From Coix lacryma-jobi var. lacryma-jobi (taxonomy: Eukaryota; Streptophyta; Magnoliopsida; Poales; Poaceae), in NCBI GenBank assembly GCA_009763385.1, contig CM019825.1, positions 1,674,001 through 1,738,000 on the forward strand: a stretch of DNA of 64,000 bases, in the 5' to 3' direction. Of this stretch, positions 1 through 11,572 are shown piece by piece (position 1 is the stretch's first letter; each line of letters opens with the position of its first letter). Both the position numbers and the translations under genes were made by a program. Under the pieces are notes generated by a model. That model was not told the DNA's origin. It worked only from the letters and a program-made list of their open reading frames with translations, and searched no databases.

Positions 1-175
1 GACGGTTTGTGATATGAACCGCCAGTGTTGGCTATATCAATACTGACGGTTTATGGATCACTGACGGTTTGAAATAACCGCTAGTGATGGAAGACCCCCT
101 TCACTGTTGCTTTGGTTGTGGCGGTTCAAAATCCGCCAGTGAAGGGGGTTTGAACCGCCAGTGATCCTCTTTCCT
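1..175. mobile_element. CACTA-type transposon terminal remnant
   Basis: Short motifs of the type GAACCGCCAGTG and CACTGACGGTTT recur in both orientations over the first 175 bases. That is how subterminal repeats of En/Spm (CACTA) elements look. The element is cut by the window edge and no target-site duplication can be seen. Bases 176-1228 that follow show no gene; they are AT-rich with scattered simple runs. Confidence 0.5.
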
Positions 176-1228
176 GTAATCCTCTTTCCTGTAGCAGTGG
201 ATCCGATGGAGTAGCGGCCTGGTGGCCTGGTTTGCGATCGACGACTGTAACAGCGACGTGAACTGAATAACCGGCCGGTGCACCTGGACGGACAGGGACG
301 GCATTAATTTCCAAACTGAATGCATGCAAGCACGCCGCGCCGATCGATCCAATGCAAGCAAGCTAACTAGCTAGTTTTTTTTTTTTTTGGCCTCCGGTGT
401 GATCTGGTCCGATCCGATCGCATGCGCTATATATAAGTACTGTGCTACACTGATTAAACGATCGACGCCAAATCGGATCGCCAAGTTTTCTTCCGTCTTC
501 CATCTTCAATCTTCATGGAATGGATGCATATACAGATGTCGTCGTCGTCGTCTTCCATCTCCCCCGGCTGCCGCAATACGGCGGCGACTACTAGGCGTGG
601 GCTCGAAATCTCGAATGAGGCCCGCTTAGATGTGCTGGGCTGCCACAGCCCACGGGTTTTGAAACTGAAGGAAAAAAAAAAATCAAAACCACATGTTCTT
701 TTGTATCATAATATAATCGTTACCACACTTATGTGTTTTCTTTACGCGCTAAATAGTTTGTAATATTTTGGTAAATCCGTGGTTAAAAAATTACTAGTAT
801 TTTATTTAAGAAAAATAAATCCACATATCTGATTTTAATTTTAGGAAGGCGTATGCACTAAACAGTTTTTGATCTGGTTTTGAATCTGGAGTATATATAA
901 GCTAAATAATTTGATCTTGTTTTGATCAAAGTTGTTCAGCAGTGGTACTGTGAGAGAGCGGTGGCACAAGCACAAAACACAACGGTAAGCAAGGAGGATT
1001 CGCGGGCGGCTGCTGCTGCTGCTGCTGCTCCTGAAAGAGGGACATGTGGCAGCAAACACAAGGGCGGTTGATGCATGCTTGTTCAATCCTGTTCCACGAT
1101 CCACTGCTACTACCCCGGCCATGACGATAGTACCAGCACTGTAGCCTGTTTCACCCATAGCAGGTAGGATATCTGGATTAGTTGGAACATGCACGCAGGC
1201 GTCCCCAGTTTCCTGCCTTTACTATATA

Positions 1229-1486
1229 CTCCATCTGTCCACGAAAGAATCAATTCCTAGAATCCGTGTCAGTCAAACTTTTTAAACTTTGACTAACTTT
1301 ATAGAAAAGAGTAATAACATCTATGGTATAAAATGAACATATTATGAAAATATACTCTATGGTATATCTAATAATGCGAATTTGAGATCATCAATCTTAA
1401 TAGTTTTTTTTTAGAAATTCGGTCAAAGTTTAAAAAATTTGACTTATGACAACTCTAGAAATCTATTTATTCGTGGACAGAGGGAG
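1229..1486. mobile_element. Stowaway-like MITE, TA target duplication
   Basis: The element begins CTCCATCTGTCC and ends GGACAGAGGGAG, an imperfect terminal inverted repeat, and TA flanks both ends. The interior is AT-rich. A close relative is at 9409-9640 (shared stretch around AAGAATCAATTCCTAGAATC), so both belong to one family. Confidence 0.75.
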
Positions 1487-1580
1487 TAGTCTCTAATTTA
1501 ATTTGTCGGGATTAGCAAAAAAAAGAAAACATGTGTGTACTATATCTGAGACTGAATTCGAGTGATTTATATAGTACTCC

Positions 1581-1649
<69 letters not shown>
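1581..1649. repeat. (TA)n microsatellite
   Basis: About 34 uninterrupted TA units, directly followed by the CTCCCTCCG end of the next MITE. Likely length-polymorphic. Confidence 0.95.
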
Positions 1650-1650
<1 letters not shown>

Positions 1651-1903
1651 TCCCTCCGTATCACAAATAGAGTTCATTTTGGACAGCGACACGGTCTCCA
1701 AAGCATAACTTTGACTACTTATTTTTAAAAAAATATTTGTTATAAAGTGGTATATATATACTTTTATGAAAGTATACTTTTCAAGATAAATGTATTTATA
1801 TGGTTTTTACATTTCTAAACTCAATAATTTAAAAGATATTCATGATTTATATTCTCAATGTTTGACCGAAAGTTTTTCCAAAACAAACTCTATTTGTGAT
1901 CAT
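1650..1903. mobile_element. Stowaway-like MITE, degraded 3' end
   Basis: Starts CTCCCTCCGTATCAC with TA before it; the 3' end (CTATTTGTGATCATTGAC) is a decayed inverted copy. The interior motif AAAGTGGTATAT and the following AT-rich stretch recur at 38565-38780, a sibling copy. Its end is estimated. Confidence 0.6.
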
Positions 1904-3872
1904 TGACAGAATTTGACTGGTTGGAACAGGCAACGTTTGCGGCGGCAGCAGCATGCAGCTTCTAGACGCTCGCTCGCCAGTGGGTCAGACAACTGAGCTG
2001 AAACAACTGAAGCTTTCTCAATTCTCAAATACAGTATAACGGAAGAAGGCCTTGCTGCTGACTCACAGTCAGCACGTTGATATATATTATTATCTTCTTG
2101 CTGTCCATCGACTGCCTAATTAAACACTGCTGGTTGCATCTGCATAATATAGTTCGAGAGTCCCGGACTCTGTTAATCTTTTGTTGTGTCCACTGTCGGA
2201 CTTGACCGCAACAATTCAATAGGATGCGATTGTGATTGTGACCCCCTGGTCAGCGCAATACTACAGCATCTGCGGCTCCTCCACATCCATTTTTTTTTCT
2301 TCTCGTTTCCTTTCCAAGTCTTCTTTCCTTCCTACCCACTAAGAGAAACTACAGTAGCTAGGACCAAACAGTGTGTTTTACCTACTAGTCTTCCTCACAG
2401 CCAGAGTGATGAGAGTTCGTTTACTCACTTGGCTTGGGTGGCTCTGGAGTGCTCTCGATCTGCATGCATGGAGCTGCCACGGACTTCTGACTGAATCTCG
2501 TTTCTGCATGCATGCATTTTTGTCAAACTGATCCATCATCCCAGATTTGTCTCCCGGTCAGAGTAATTCAACTCCAACGCTCGCTGTCAAACTCAGACCG
2601 ATCCATCCATCCGTCCATCAGCCAAAGTTAGTCTGTCCCCAAGCCAGCAGAGTAAAATGTAATGCTTTCGTTCTGCTCATCTTCCGATGATGGAGCTGGC
2701 GACAACCTGCCTGATGGCGAAGACCATAACATTCATTGACAAGTGCTTCTTCACCTGGCTGGCTAATAGAGTACGAAAGAATCAGCTCACTAATAGTCTA
2801 ACACCACTGATTGATTGTGCTGCTAACTGATTCTTGTCCCTCTAGAAGATGAAGATCCATCCATCGCTCATCGCACGCAAAACGGCAGGCATGCATGTCC
2901 TTTTCTGCATGGACCTCGCATTGAAACTTGCACCACCAACTACTCCGATCCTGCAATTTCTTCCCCATAAAGAAACACGTCTATCTACGTACGATGCCTG
3001 CCTGAAACGAACTGAATTAACCAGTGCCAATTTTAATATGAATCGCCACTCACCTAACACGCACAAACAACAGCACTAGCAGCAGTTAGCACTCTGCATC
3101 ACACAAGTCAAGACGTCGTCCTGAAAGAATGGCTGGCTGTACGAACTCTGACGAATTCGCACAACAATGCATTATCGACGATAAATAAGACCTCACATCA
3201 TGCAGCCGCTGCATTTTGTCTCCATGAACAAACAAAATGATGCTCTCTCGCGTCACTTGTTTTTTTTTTTTTTTTTTGACTCCATGGAACCCTGCTTGTT
3301 TGAACGACGTCGCCTGCATTTGACTGCACATACGTATTGTCTCTGAACTTTGTTGGTGTAGTATATACTATTACTACCAGCCTGTTCCAAGCAAGCGCCT
3401 ATAATTAAGCTGCTGGGGCCCACGTGAGTCTAAATTGCTGCTGCCTGGCGCCTGCATTGCATTGCTGCCGATAGATGCATCGGAGTATAAAACAGTGCCC
3501 TTCTATCTACGCATGCATAGCATGCATGCATTTGAACATGGAATGGAACTTGGAAGGGTCTAATTCTAAAGATGTGAAAGCAATTCGGGTCAAAGACGCT
3601 TGCAACTTGGAAGCAGGTTGCAGACCACTGTGGCGCTACTTGGGAATTAGGGCACTCATCCGTCGCCCATCATTTTCATGCTTGCCGTGGTAATGCTTGT
3701 TTAGTTTGGATTAGCAGCTAGCTATAGATAGCTGATCAGTTACATGCGGCTCGGTGCTTGTCTTTCTGAATAAGATACAGTAGGTTGAAGTTGAATATGC
3801 CATATAGCCACTAGTGGGACTACGGACTATACAGTCAATAGCAACGTGTGCACAGACACGGTGGCGGATGTA
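1904..3872. other. Intergenic, no gene seen
   Basis: No ORF with coding character, no RNA gene and no clear transposon ends were recognised. The stretch has many ATGCATGCAT-type palindromes and moderate GC, common in grass intergenic DNA. A T-run lies at 3259-3277. Confidence 0.5.
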
Positions 3873-4093
3873 CTCCCTCCGTCCCTCTCGCTTCCCGAGA
3901 AAAAGTTATCGGCAATTTTATATTAAAATATATTAATATTTATGTTAAGTAATTACTATCATCAAAAAGATCTTTACATCTAGTTTTTTAACAAAATTAT
4001 TTGAAGATGTAAATATTACACATATTTTGTACAAATTGAGTCAAACACGTGGCACGCACACCAACAGCGACACTTATTTAGGGACGGAGGGAG
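3873..4093. mobile_element. Stowaway MITE inside another MITE
   Basis: Terminal repeats CTCCCTCCGTCC and GGACGGAGGGAG with TA on both sides. It is inserted near one end of a second element whose ends appear to be GGTGGCGGAT (about 3860) and AGATCCGCCAC (about 4253), so the unit at 3858-4256 is a nested pair. A relative of the inner element is at 38781-39042. Confidence 0.75.
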
Positions 4094-4256
4094 TAGAACA
4101 CAATCTAGGGGATGATCCCTTCTTGTCCCTCTATTTCTTTATTTTTTCTTCTTTTCTTCACTTATTTTTTTTCTCATCCTCTTCATTTTTACATTGATGT
4201 ACCAGCTTTAGGGGGGCTGGAGCTCACCCAACCCCCCCTTTAGATCCGCCACTGCG

Positions 4257-5703
4257 CAGACATGCGATCATCAGAAGAAGAAAAACCGGTCAAAATTGTT
4301 CGTTTGAACTTATCAATCCGACTTATCGGTCATGGTATAATATTTTTTTCTCGTAACAAAACAACAAAAATCGACTCATACGCCGCAAAAACCATCAGCC
4401 GAACAGCCCCCTTATGTGTTCTTATTGAGCAGTTGTTGGTATTTAACTCGTATCCATGCACAAGCATCCAACACCTAAAATGTAATTATTTTTTCTTTCC
4501 AACTGCTCTTTCTAAATTTATGCAGCAGTCCCTTATGTTCGATGCATATGTCTGTCTTGAATCCACTACAGATGCCCACGGCTTCTTCGCTGATTCCGCC
4601 CAACCCAACCCAACCCAATAAAGAGTAGTAACCATCAAATTAACATAGGTAAAAATTGGCGGATTTGTTCTCGGAACCGTAATAATGACTAAGGGTGGAC
4701 TGGTTAATTGGTTTCCTCTTTCTCCTTGTGCACCAATAATAAGTAAACTGATACTGGAAACCCAAGCTGCTGCTGACACTGATGAGGAAAAACAGTCAGT
4801 TCACCACCTGTGGGCTGGTTCAGCACTACTCTCTCCAACAGGCCGCTCGCTGCCACTTTTTTAGCAAACCGATGGAGGGAGAGCACCATCATACTGTCAT
4901 AGTGACTAAGGATAGCGTGGCATCCACTAATAATATCTGCAAGGAAGGGATAGTGGATGGAGTAGAATGCTGAACAACGCTGCTATATATTACATTAGCT
5001 GATGGTGCCATATCAACTTCACAGCCATCATTGGTGGTCTCACTCGCTTATCCTTGTAACTTTGGAATGCTTTGCAGAGTTATTGTAGTCGCCAATCGTG
5101 CAGACAGGACAATGCAATGGTGAAATTCCACATGAAGATAAGTGAGTAGTGCCTTTGCTTCCATGATTTCTTTGCACCACTAATAAACAACATGTATATA
5201 TGCTTTTACTAGTAGCCCATGAAACAGAAGCAAGAATATCTATACGAACATTGGGGCTACTTTTCACTACAAGTGGACTGAACAATCGAAACATGGTTAG
5301 TTAAGCTTTAATTTGTTCCCCGGTTATTGTTTTCCATGAACCCAAAATGATGGGAGAACACCTTAATAAACAATAATAAAGGAATAATTCGATATTCTGG
5401 ATGGAGGACTAACTAAGTTTACTGTACGTGGTTCATCATAATTACTCATGGAAAGATCATTATCCATTCCAAAATGCATGAAACAGTTCTGTATTATGTT
5501 GTTTTTTCATTCCATACAAAAAAGTTCAGAGTTGTAGCTAGATTATTGGGAATCTGGATTTGTTACCTGTCATGTTATGTACTGTTGTTTTTGTCTGTTC
5601 ATATACTGCAGTGTTGATTGAATAAACGTACTGTCGTCCCCTCTCTCAACATTTAATCATTTACTCTTCAGATTAAAATGGCTGTTCAAATGTTCATAGC
5701 GCC
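4257..5703. other. Intergenic, no gene seen
   Basis: Only short, unconvincing ORFs on both strands, with no recognisable domain, and no transposon termini that I could pair. Confidence 0.45.
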
Positions 5704-6026
5704 TAAGGGTAGTCACAATGCTAGAAACTACGCATGTGATTTCTATGTGTATTTAATTTACGTATACACTACGTGTGGAAACTATGGTTTCAATGAATAG
5801 TTTCTGTAGAATTATTTTTTGTCCAATCATATATCTTCTCTCTCACTTCTCTACCAATCACATCTTATTATATCTTGGTTCTCGTGTAGACATGGTTTCT
5901 TGTCTAAGAAAACTATTTTCTTATCCCTCTTCTTTAATCAAGATGTCACATCATCTTTTTGCTTAGTTGACACCACAATTAATGAATATAAAAACCATCT
6001 AGTTTCATGGTTGGGAGTGCCCTCAT
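5704..6026. mobile_element. MITE, GTTTCA-rich family
   Basis: The left end AGGGTAGTCACAATG and right end GGTTGGGAGTGCCCTC are imperfect inverted copies, each followed inward by a GAAAC/GTTTC motif. Similar motifs occur around 38030-38565 and 47080-47262. The class (hAT or Mutator-like) is uncertain because the target duplication is unclear. Confidence 0.5.
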
Positions 6027-6346
6027 AAACTAGGTGTTCACAAATAAAATTACCAGTACTACACACACGTCGTTGGTTGGCGCTTTCAAGAACACGTACG
6101 TATGCAACCATTGTTTGCTTAAGTTTCGCCGCAATTAGCATAGCTTTTCAGACAGTGTAAGCATCAGAATACTAATTAGTCCAGGTTGATGCTTGCTTAG
6201 TAGTGCTAAACTTTCTCACCCAAGGCGTTCCGATCCCTTTTGATTTAATCAGAATATGGAATAATCACAATCATGAAATCTCTTGCATGTGTTCCTCTAT
6301 TTCTTACAAGACGAGTAACTAAGATGCTTAAATTTGATGCAAAGTA

Positions 6347-6860
6347 CACTACTAGAGAACAGGCTTTTGGACGATCTTTCAATTGAGCTTTAGCCTCGGC
6401 AAAAAATTGCGTCCGGGGCTAAAGACCTTTAGTCCCGGTTGATAACACCAACCGGGGCTAAAGGTGAATCTTTAGTCCCGGTTGTTATTATCAACCCGGA
6501 CTAAAGGTCCTGAACCTTTAGTCCCGGTTGGTAATGCCAACCGGGGCTAAAGGGTGAACCTTTAGCCCCGGTTGGTGTTACCAACCGGGACTAAAGGTCC
6601 TTTTAGCCCCGGTTGGTGTTACCAACCGGGGCTAAAGGCCCTTCTCGAGTGGATTCAAAAGGAAAACATCCAGAACTACATCACGTGGGTTGTGTAGCTC
6701 AGTTGGTAAGCGTGCCTGAGGCGAGAGGTGCTGAGTTCGAATCTCACAAATGCACATTTATTTTTCCTCGTGGGAGCCTTTAGCCCCGGTTGGGACCTTT
6801 AGTCCCGGATTGCTAGCCCCGGTTGGGAAACCGGGGCTAAAGGCCGATTCCCTAGTAGTG
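6347..6860. mobile_element. Small non-autonomous CACTA element, TSD GTA
   Basis: The ends are CACTACTAGAGAAC and CCCTAGTAGTG, with the 3-bp duplication GTA at 6344-6346 and 6861-6863, as expected for En/Spm elements. The inside is a dense array of subterminal repeats (CCCGGTTGG...CCAACCGGGGCTAAAGG, both orientations). It carries no transposase and includes a tRNA-like segment at 6687-6757. The element at 8009-9408 is of the same family. Confidence 0.9.
6687..6757 (+). other. tRNA-like sequence inside a CACTA element
   Basis: A perfect A-box-like TAGCTCAGTTGG is followed about 30 bases later by a B-box-like GAGTTCGAATCTC that can form a four-pair T-arm. Spacing suits a tRNA body. The acceptor stem pairs only partly and the anticodon cannot be assigned safely. 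Probably a decayed or captured tRNA (or SINE head), not a functional tRNA gene. The same segment occurs in the related element at 8307-8376. Confidence 0.5.
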
Positions 6861-6863
6861 GTA

Positions 6864-7997
6864 TATATAAACCGATATTCGCAATCACATGGTGTTAAGA
6901 AGTTTGTTTATATATATAAAGCTGAGCTTGCCGTCTTGTAGAAGCATTGCAAGCTTTGCTTTAGCATGGGAACTTGATACATGCATGGTGGTGAAAGTAG
7001 GAACAACTAAGAGGAAGTTTCTTGCAAAGGTAACTTGAGCTTTGTAATAAAGCTAGCTAGTGATCGATAGCAGCATGATGGCGACTAACTAGGAGATGAA
7101 AAGGTGACGGCGCACTAATTCTTATCTTGTGCTGCAGTTCCAACCCCTCTAGCGCGCTACTGCTGATTCTGGCGAACTGCACAGCTATGTTCTTTGGTTT
7201 GGAGAGACCAAAACAAACTTAAATTGAGCTTTGCAACGATCTGCCCTGACGCAACTGATGTTAGGATCGAATATGTTCTGTCCTTTTTTTTCCCTGAGAC
7301 AGATGAAGTTACTACTAGCCTACTAGCAGATTTCGACAAAAGTAGGACGATGAGCATATACTAATCAAGTCGATCTTGTCATGGTTTCCGACATGTGTCA
7401 TATTACTTCCCGGTTCCTTTCACTTGGAACTTGGAAACAAGCACTACTTGTATAAACAATTCGAGATGAGTTGTTACGAGAAAAGTCTTCTTTACTTCCA
7501 CTCGAATCGAAACAAAACAGCAGAGAACAACGACACAAAGAAACGAAAGCATGCATGATGGTGCAAATTAAACAAGGCAAAGGAAAGCAACTCTAATGTT
7601 ATTGTATTTTATAAGTACATGCACACTGTATGATCACATCAGTAGTCCGTGTAGGATCGAACCACATCTAACAAACACGTTGCCTTGTCTTAAGTGAGCG
7701 CTAATCATACCAACAAATAAACATGTTGTTGCTGCTTTAAGGAACATGTTCTTGAGCCTGTCCTTAAAATCGGGACATGTTCTTTTCAGCAACACGTGTG
7801 CATCTTTTTTTTTTGTTAAGCTAATAAGGCTATGCCTCCCTCGTGTGTCAGATGTCTGCCTTTTTCTATCTCTGAATGTTCATATATGCATGGTGCCAAA
7901 AGACTTTGGCTTAGATGAGTGATGAACTTCATCAGTAGATGGTAGTCCGAAGAGATGGTTTATATATTTGCTTAGTGAGTAGTGATTAGTATATAGA
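6864..7997. other. Intergenic, no gene seen
   Basis: No coding ORF of substance and no paired repeat ends. Moderate GC, ordinary sequence. Confidence 0.45.
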
Positions 7998-8306
7998 GTA
8001 CTACCTCCCACTACTAGAGAACATGCCTTTGGACGATCTATCAATTGAGCTTTAGTCTCGGCTAAAAATTATGTCCGGGGCTAAAGACTTTTAGTCCCGG
8101 TTGGTAATACCAACCGAGACTAAAGGTGAATCTTTAGCCTCGGTTGGTATTACCAACCCGGACTAAAGGTCCTGGACGTTTAGTCCCGGTTGGTAATACC
8201 AACTGTGGCTAAAGGGTAAACATTTTGCCCCGGTTGGTGTTACCAACCGGGGATAAAGGTCTTTCCCGAGTGGATTCAAAAGGAAAACGTCCAGACCTAC
8301 ATCACG

Positions 8307-8376
8307 TGGGTTGTGTAGCTCAGTTGGTAAGCGTGCCTGAGGCGAGAGGAGCTGAGTTCGAATCTCACAAATGCAC
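8307..8376 (+). other. Second copy of tRNA-like sequence in CACTA
   Basis: Nearly identical to 6687-6757: A-box-like TAGCTCAGTTGG and B-box-like GAGTTCGAATCTC, with GAGAGGAG in place of GAGAGGTG between them. Its conservation in two family members shows the segment belonged to the element before it spread. Confidence 0.5.
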
Positions 8377-8445
8377 ATTTATTTTTTATCATGAGAGACT
8401 TTAGCCCCGGTTGGAAGCACCTGGGACTAAAGCCTGGGGCCTTTA

Positions 8446-9341
8446 GGCCCCGTTTGGTTGGGCTGTGGCTTTTAGAAAAGTAGCTGTGAGCTGTGACTTT
8501 TACAAAAGCTGCTGTGAGAAAGCTACTGTCGGAAAGCTAAAAGCCTGTTTGGTTGAATAGCTGTAGCTTTTGAAAAACTTCTCTCGCTTACGAGTGGATC
8601 CCATACGTCATAGACAAAAGCATCATCTTCTTCCTCGCTCACAGCCGGTCAGTCACGGAAGGGGATTTTTGTCTGCGGTTAGGGAAGGGAGCTCACCGGC
8701 TCCCGTAGTCATGGGAGAGAGCTCGCCCGCCCATCGGAGGCCAAGAAGGGGCCGCGCATGCCCGCCGGAGTCCAGGACGGGGCCGCGCGCGCCCGCCGGA
8801 CTGCGCCCGCCGAAGTCCAGGATGGTCGCGCGCCTGACGGAGTCCGGGACGGGGCTGCGCACCCGCCCGACCGTGCCCGCCGGAGTCCAGGACGGCCGCG
8901 CGCCCGCTCAGAGCGGAGGTCGCCCGCCGCCGGCATGGCGAAGTCCGTGCGACGAGTATGCGGAAGAAGTTGGCATCGAGCACAGGGAAGGAGGTCGCAC
9001 GCAGATGGGGAAGGACCTGGCGGCGGTCATGGGGCCTCGCCGGCCGGACCTGGGACCGGACCTGTGCGGTCTCGCCAGCGCCCACCGATGGGGAGAGCTC
9101 CGTGCGGTCTCGCGTGAAGGGAAAATAGAAAATAAAAACGAACCGGTATCTTCATAACCAGTGGCAGGTGGGTAATTTTTTCACCCAAAAGCAGATGAAA
9201 GCAGGGGTGGATGTGCTTTGAGTTTTGTACTAGAGCAAAAGCTGCTTTTGGCCTAAAGCAGTTGTGGCTTTTCACCCCTTTGGTTGGCTTTTGGCTTTTG
9301 CAAAAGCAAAAGCAGATTGAAAAGCCCAACCAAAGGGGGCC
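8446..9341. mobile_element. PIF/Harbinger-like element with GC-rich cargo
   Basis: The ends GGCCCCGTTTGGTTGGGCT and AGCCCAACCAAAGGGGGCC are inverted copies, flanked by TTA at 8443-8445 and 9342-9344, the usual PIF/Harbinger target. The flanks inside are AAAGC-rich. The core at about 8640-9110 is strongly GC-rich and contains diverged copies of a CGCCGGAGTCCAGGACGG-like unit. It looks like captured genic DNA, but I recognise no protein in it and call no CDS. Confidence 0.75.
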
Positions 9342-9640
9342 TTAGTCCCGAAGTGCTAGCCCCATAGCCCCTTCCCAACCGGGGCTAAAGGCCGATTCTG
9401 TAGTAGTGTCCGTCCACGAAAGAATCAATTCCTAGAATCCGTGTCGGTCAAACTTTTTAAACTTTGACCAACTTTATAGAAAAGAGTAATAACATCTATG
9501 ATATGAAATGGACATATTATGAAAATATATTCGAAGATATATCTAATGATGTAAATTTGGTACCATCAATCTTGATAGTTTTTTCTAGAAATTTAGTCAA
9601 AGTTTAAAAAGTTTGACTTAAGACAATTCTAGAAATGGAG

Positions 9641-11371
9641 TACTTCTTTAGTAATTAACAGTAAAAAAAACTTGTTTCTAATCCCGTAGTAATTTCACTA
9701 ACATCAGTACCTCTTCTTTAATTTATTGGGATGGTCAAAGTTCGAGTCCCAAGGAACTCACCCTTTTGTAGCATTTATGCCACATTTAATCGGAGGTGAA
9801 AAAAAAACTTCCTCATTTGTTCTACATCTAGAGCATAGATTTGTGGTCAGCTCATCTCACGAGAAGCTACGGTGCCACTATATAAGGATGAGATAGAGGT
9901 TTGAAGATTTTCTCGATATACGTGAGAAAATCTTCTTGTTAAACACAATATCTGGGGCGTCATACCCTCGCAGATCGAGTTTAAATTTCATGGACCATGG
10001 ATGATGAATCATGGATGTAATAGTCGTCCAGTTAATATATAATCGTGGATACTTTTGTTTGCAGAGAGTTGCTTGTAAAGGAGTACTCCCTCCGTCCCTA
10101 TTTAAGTGTCGTCCGGAAAGCGTGTCTGTGAGGGAAACACGATTTTCTAGAGACAATTATTTAGGGACGGAGGGAGTATATCATATGATACTTTCTAGTT
10201 TCTACCTTGACCGTGTTTTGATCGATCAGTACTGTATATATATAATAATTAAGATAGTATAATCCATCTATCATCTATGTCTATCCAGCAGCCTCCTGAT
10301 TTGGAACACGTCTGAAAAAGCGGCGCCGGAGTTGAGCACGGACAAGCAAGCATGCATTGCAGGTGCGCGATCGATCGAGAGCTTTATTTCTTTTTGAGTC
10401 ATTTGAAGCCTACAAACACTGACCCACACGCACGCAGATGCTTCCTTCAATTCCACCACGACTACAGCTTATTATATATATGTGAGCTGTTTAATAATAA
10501 AAAAATAAGTTTAAAACTAACAACAGCTAATTAAACCATATTTTCTTTAATGCCTTCTTAATTCTAGCTTTCTTTATTACCAGTTACCACCGCTCTTTTT
10601 TTTTCTTTTTTTTTTTTTGCTTTTGATAAAAAGAGAAGCAGCTAGACTAGACTTGCTTATATATTTTATCATATTTTTTACCTAATATGTATATAGTTTC
10701 TCGTGAAAACGTTTTGCTGTATCAAACAGAACCTAGTAGAAGCTAAGCTAGAAAAAACTCAAAGTAAAGTTAAGCAAGATAATTTAATTAATTATAATTG
10801 AATAAAAAGGTAAGGGGGGTTAGCACGCGTCGCAGTGTTGTTGCACGAAGAAAGCCCGCCCCCGTTTTCCCACTTGTTGTTGCATGTGTCCGCCACTAGA
10901 CCACTAGCTTAGCTACCTCATCTCGATGACCCATCCATCATCCATGAGAGCCACTGCAAATTAGCAGCAGCACAGATTAAATACAATGCATGTAGATAGT
11001 ATATGCTGCAACGGAAAGCTAGCTAGCGAGTTAAGCTATGAATTGAAGTATGAACGATGACGGGCACTAGCAGCTAGCTTTGCTTATATATACAAATTCT
11101 ATCTTATTCGTCGATGGATCGGCCGGCCGGCATGATTAGTCGTCAGTTTACTTGCTCATCACCGACGTGATCTCTGATTTATCTATGCATGCTGATGCTG
11201 TCTGGTGGCACGCGTGCTCTCCACATGCATCATGTCCTCAGCTCCTCCCTCCTGTACGTCGGAAGTAGATATATAAGAGGTTAGTGGGTTTGGAACACAC
11301 ATTTGCATGTAAGAAGTAACCATCTCCACTTTTAAGTATCAAAACGCTGGGTGGATCGATCGGCAGACTAT
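9641..11371. other. Intergenic with one small Stowaway
   Basis: No gene recognised apart from the MITE at 10086-10176. Around 9720-9790 there is a weak B-box-like AAAGTTCGAGTCCC, possibly a SINE scrap. The rest is AT-rich. Confidence 0.45.
10086..10176. mobile_element. 91-bp Stowaway MITE
   Basis: The inverted ends CTCCCTCCGTCCCTA and TAGGGACGGAGGGAG are flanked by TA. The interior (AAGCGTGTCTGTGAGGG) is shared with the copy at 15150-15250. Confidence 0.85.
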
Positions 11372-11565
11372 GCGCCTGTTTGGTTTCTCCCCCTAAAGTT
11401 TAATGACCCTCAAGTTTAGTGATCCCTAAAATTTAGTGGCCCCTATTTTATTACACAGCGACTATAGATCACTAAAATTTAACCACTATTAGCTATCCTT
11501 TTAATGACTAAAGACCTCTAAACTTTAGTGGGTTGTTTGGTACTTCAGGGACTAAACTATAGAGG
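11372..11565. mobile_element. MITE remnant, TTTAGT-rich
   Basis: CTAAAGTTTAATG and ACTTTAGTGGG motifs recur in both orientations between GCCTGTTTGGTTTC and a second GGTTGTTTGGTACTTC. Tourist-like in style. Ends are approximate. Confidence 0.45.
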
Positions 11566-11572
11566 AGGCTAA

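Larger units (their letters stand above)
8009..9408. mobile_element. CACTA element, TSD TCC, with nested insertion
   Basis: It begins CACTACTAGAGAAC and ends TAGTAGTG, with TCC at 8006-8008 and 9409-9411. The left half carries the same TTTAGTCCCGGTTGG subterminal array as 6347-6860. It is interrupted at 8446-9341 by a Harbinger-type element. No transposase gene is present. Confidence 0.88.
7998..9640. mobile_element. Stowaway-like MITE split by a CACTA element
   Basis: The left scrap (TACTACCTCC, ending at 8008) and the right body (from TCCGTCCACGAAAG at 9409 to about 9640) together make one Stowaway-like MITE of the family at 1229-1486. The CACTA element at 8009-9408 sits in its left terminal repeat, and TCC is duplicated. 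Confidence 0.6.

Noticed and set aside
1531..1728. 65-aa open frame with a Tyr-Ile run
   Set aside because: It translates the (TA)n microsatellite.
6687..6757. Functional tRNA gene
   Set aside because: A- and B-boxes are present, but the acceptor stem does not pair well and no anticodon arm of normal shape can be drawn, so only a tRNA-like call is made.
8570..9157. 195-aa open frame in the GC-rich core of the Harbinger-type element
   Set aside because: Arises from a GC-rich, internally repeated stretch open in several frames on both strands; no domain and no conserved start.
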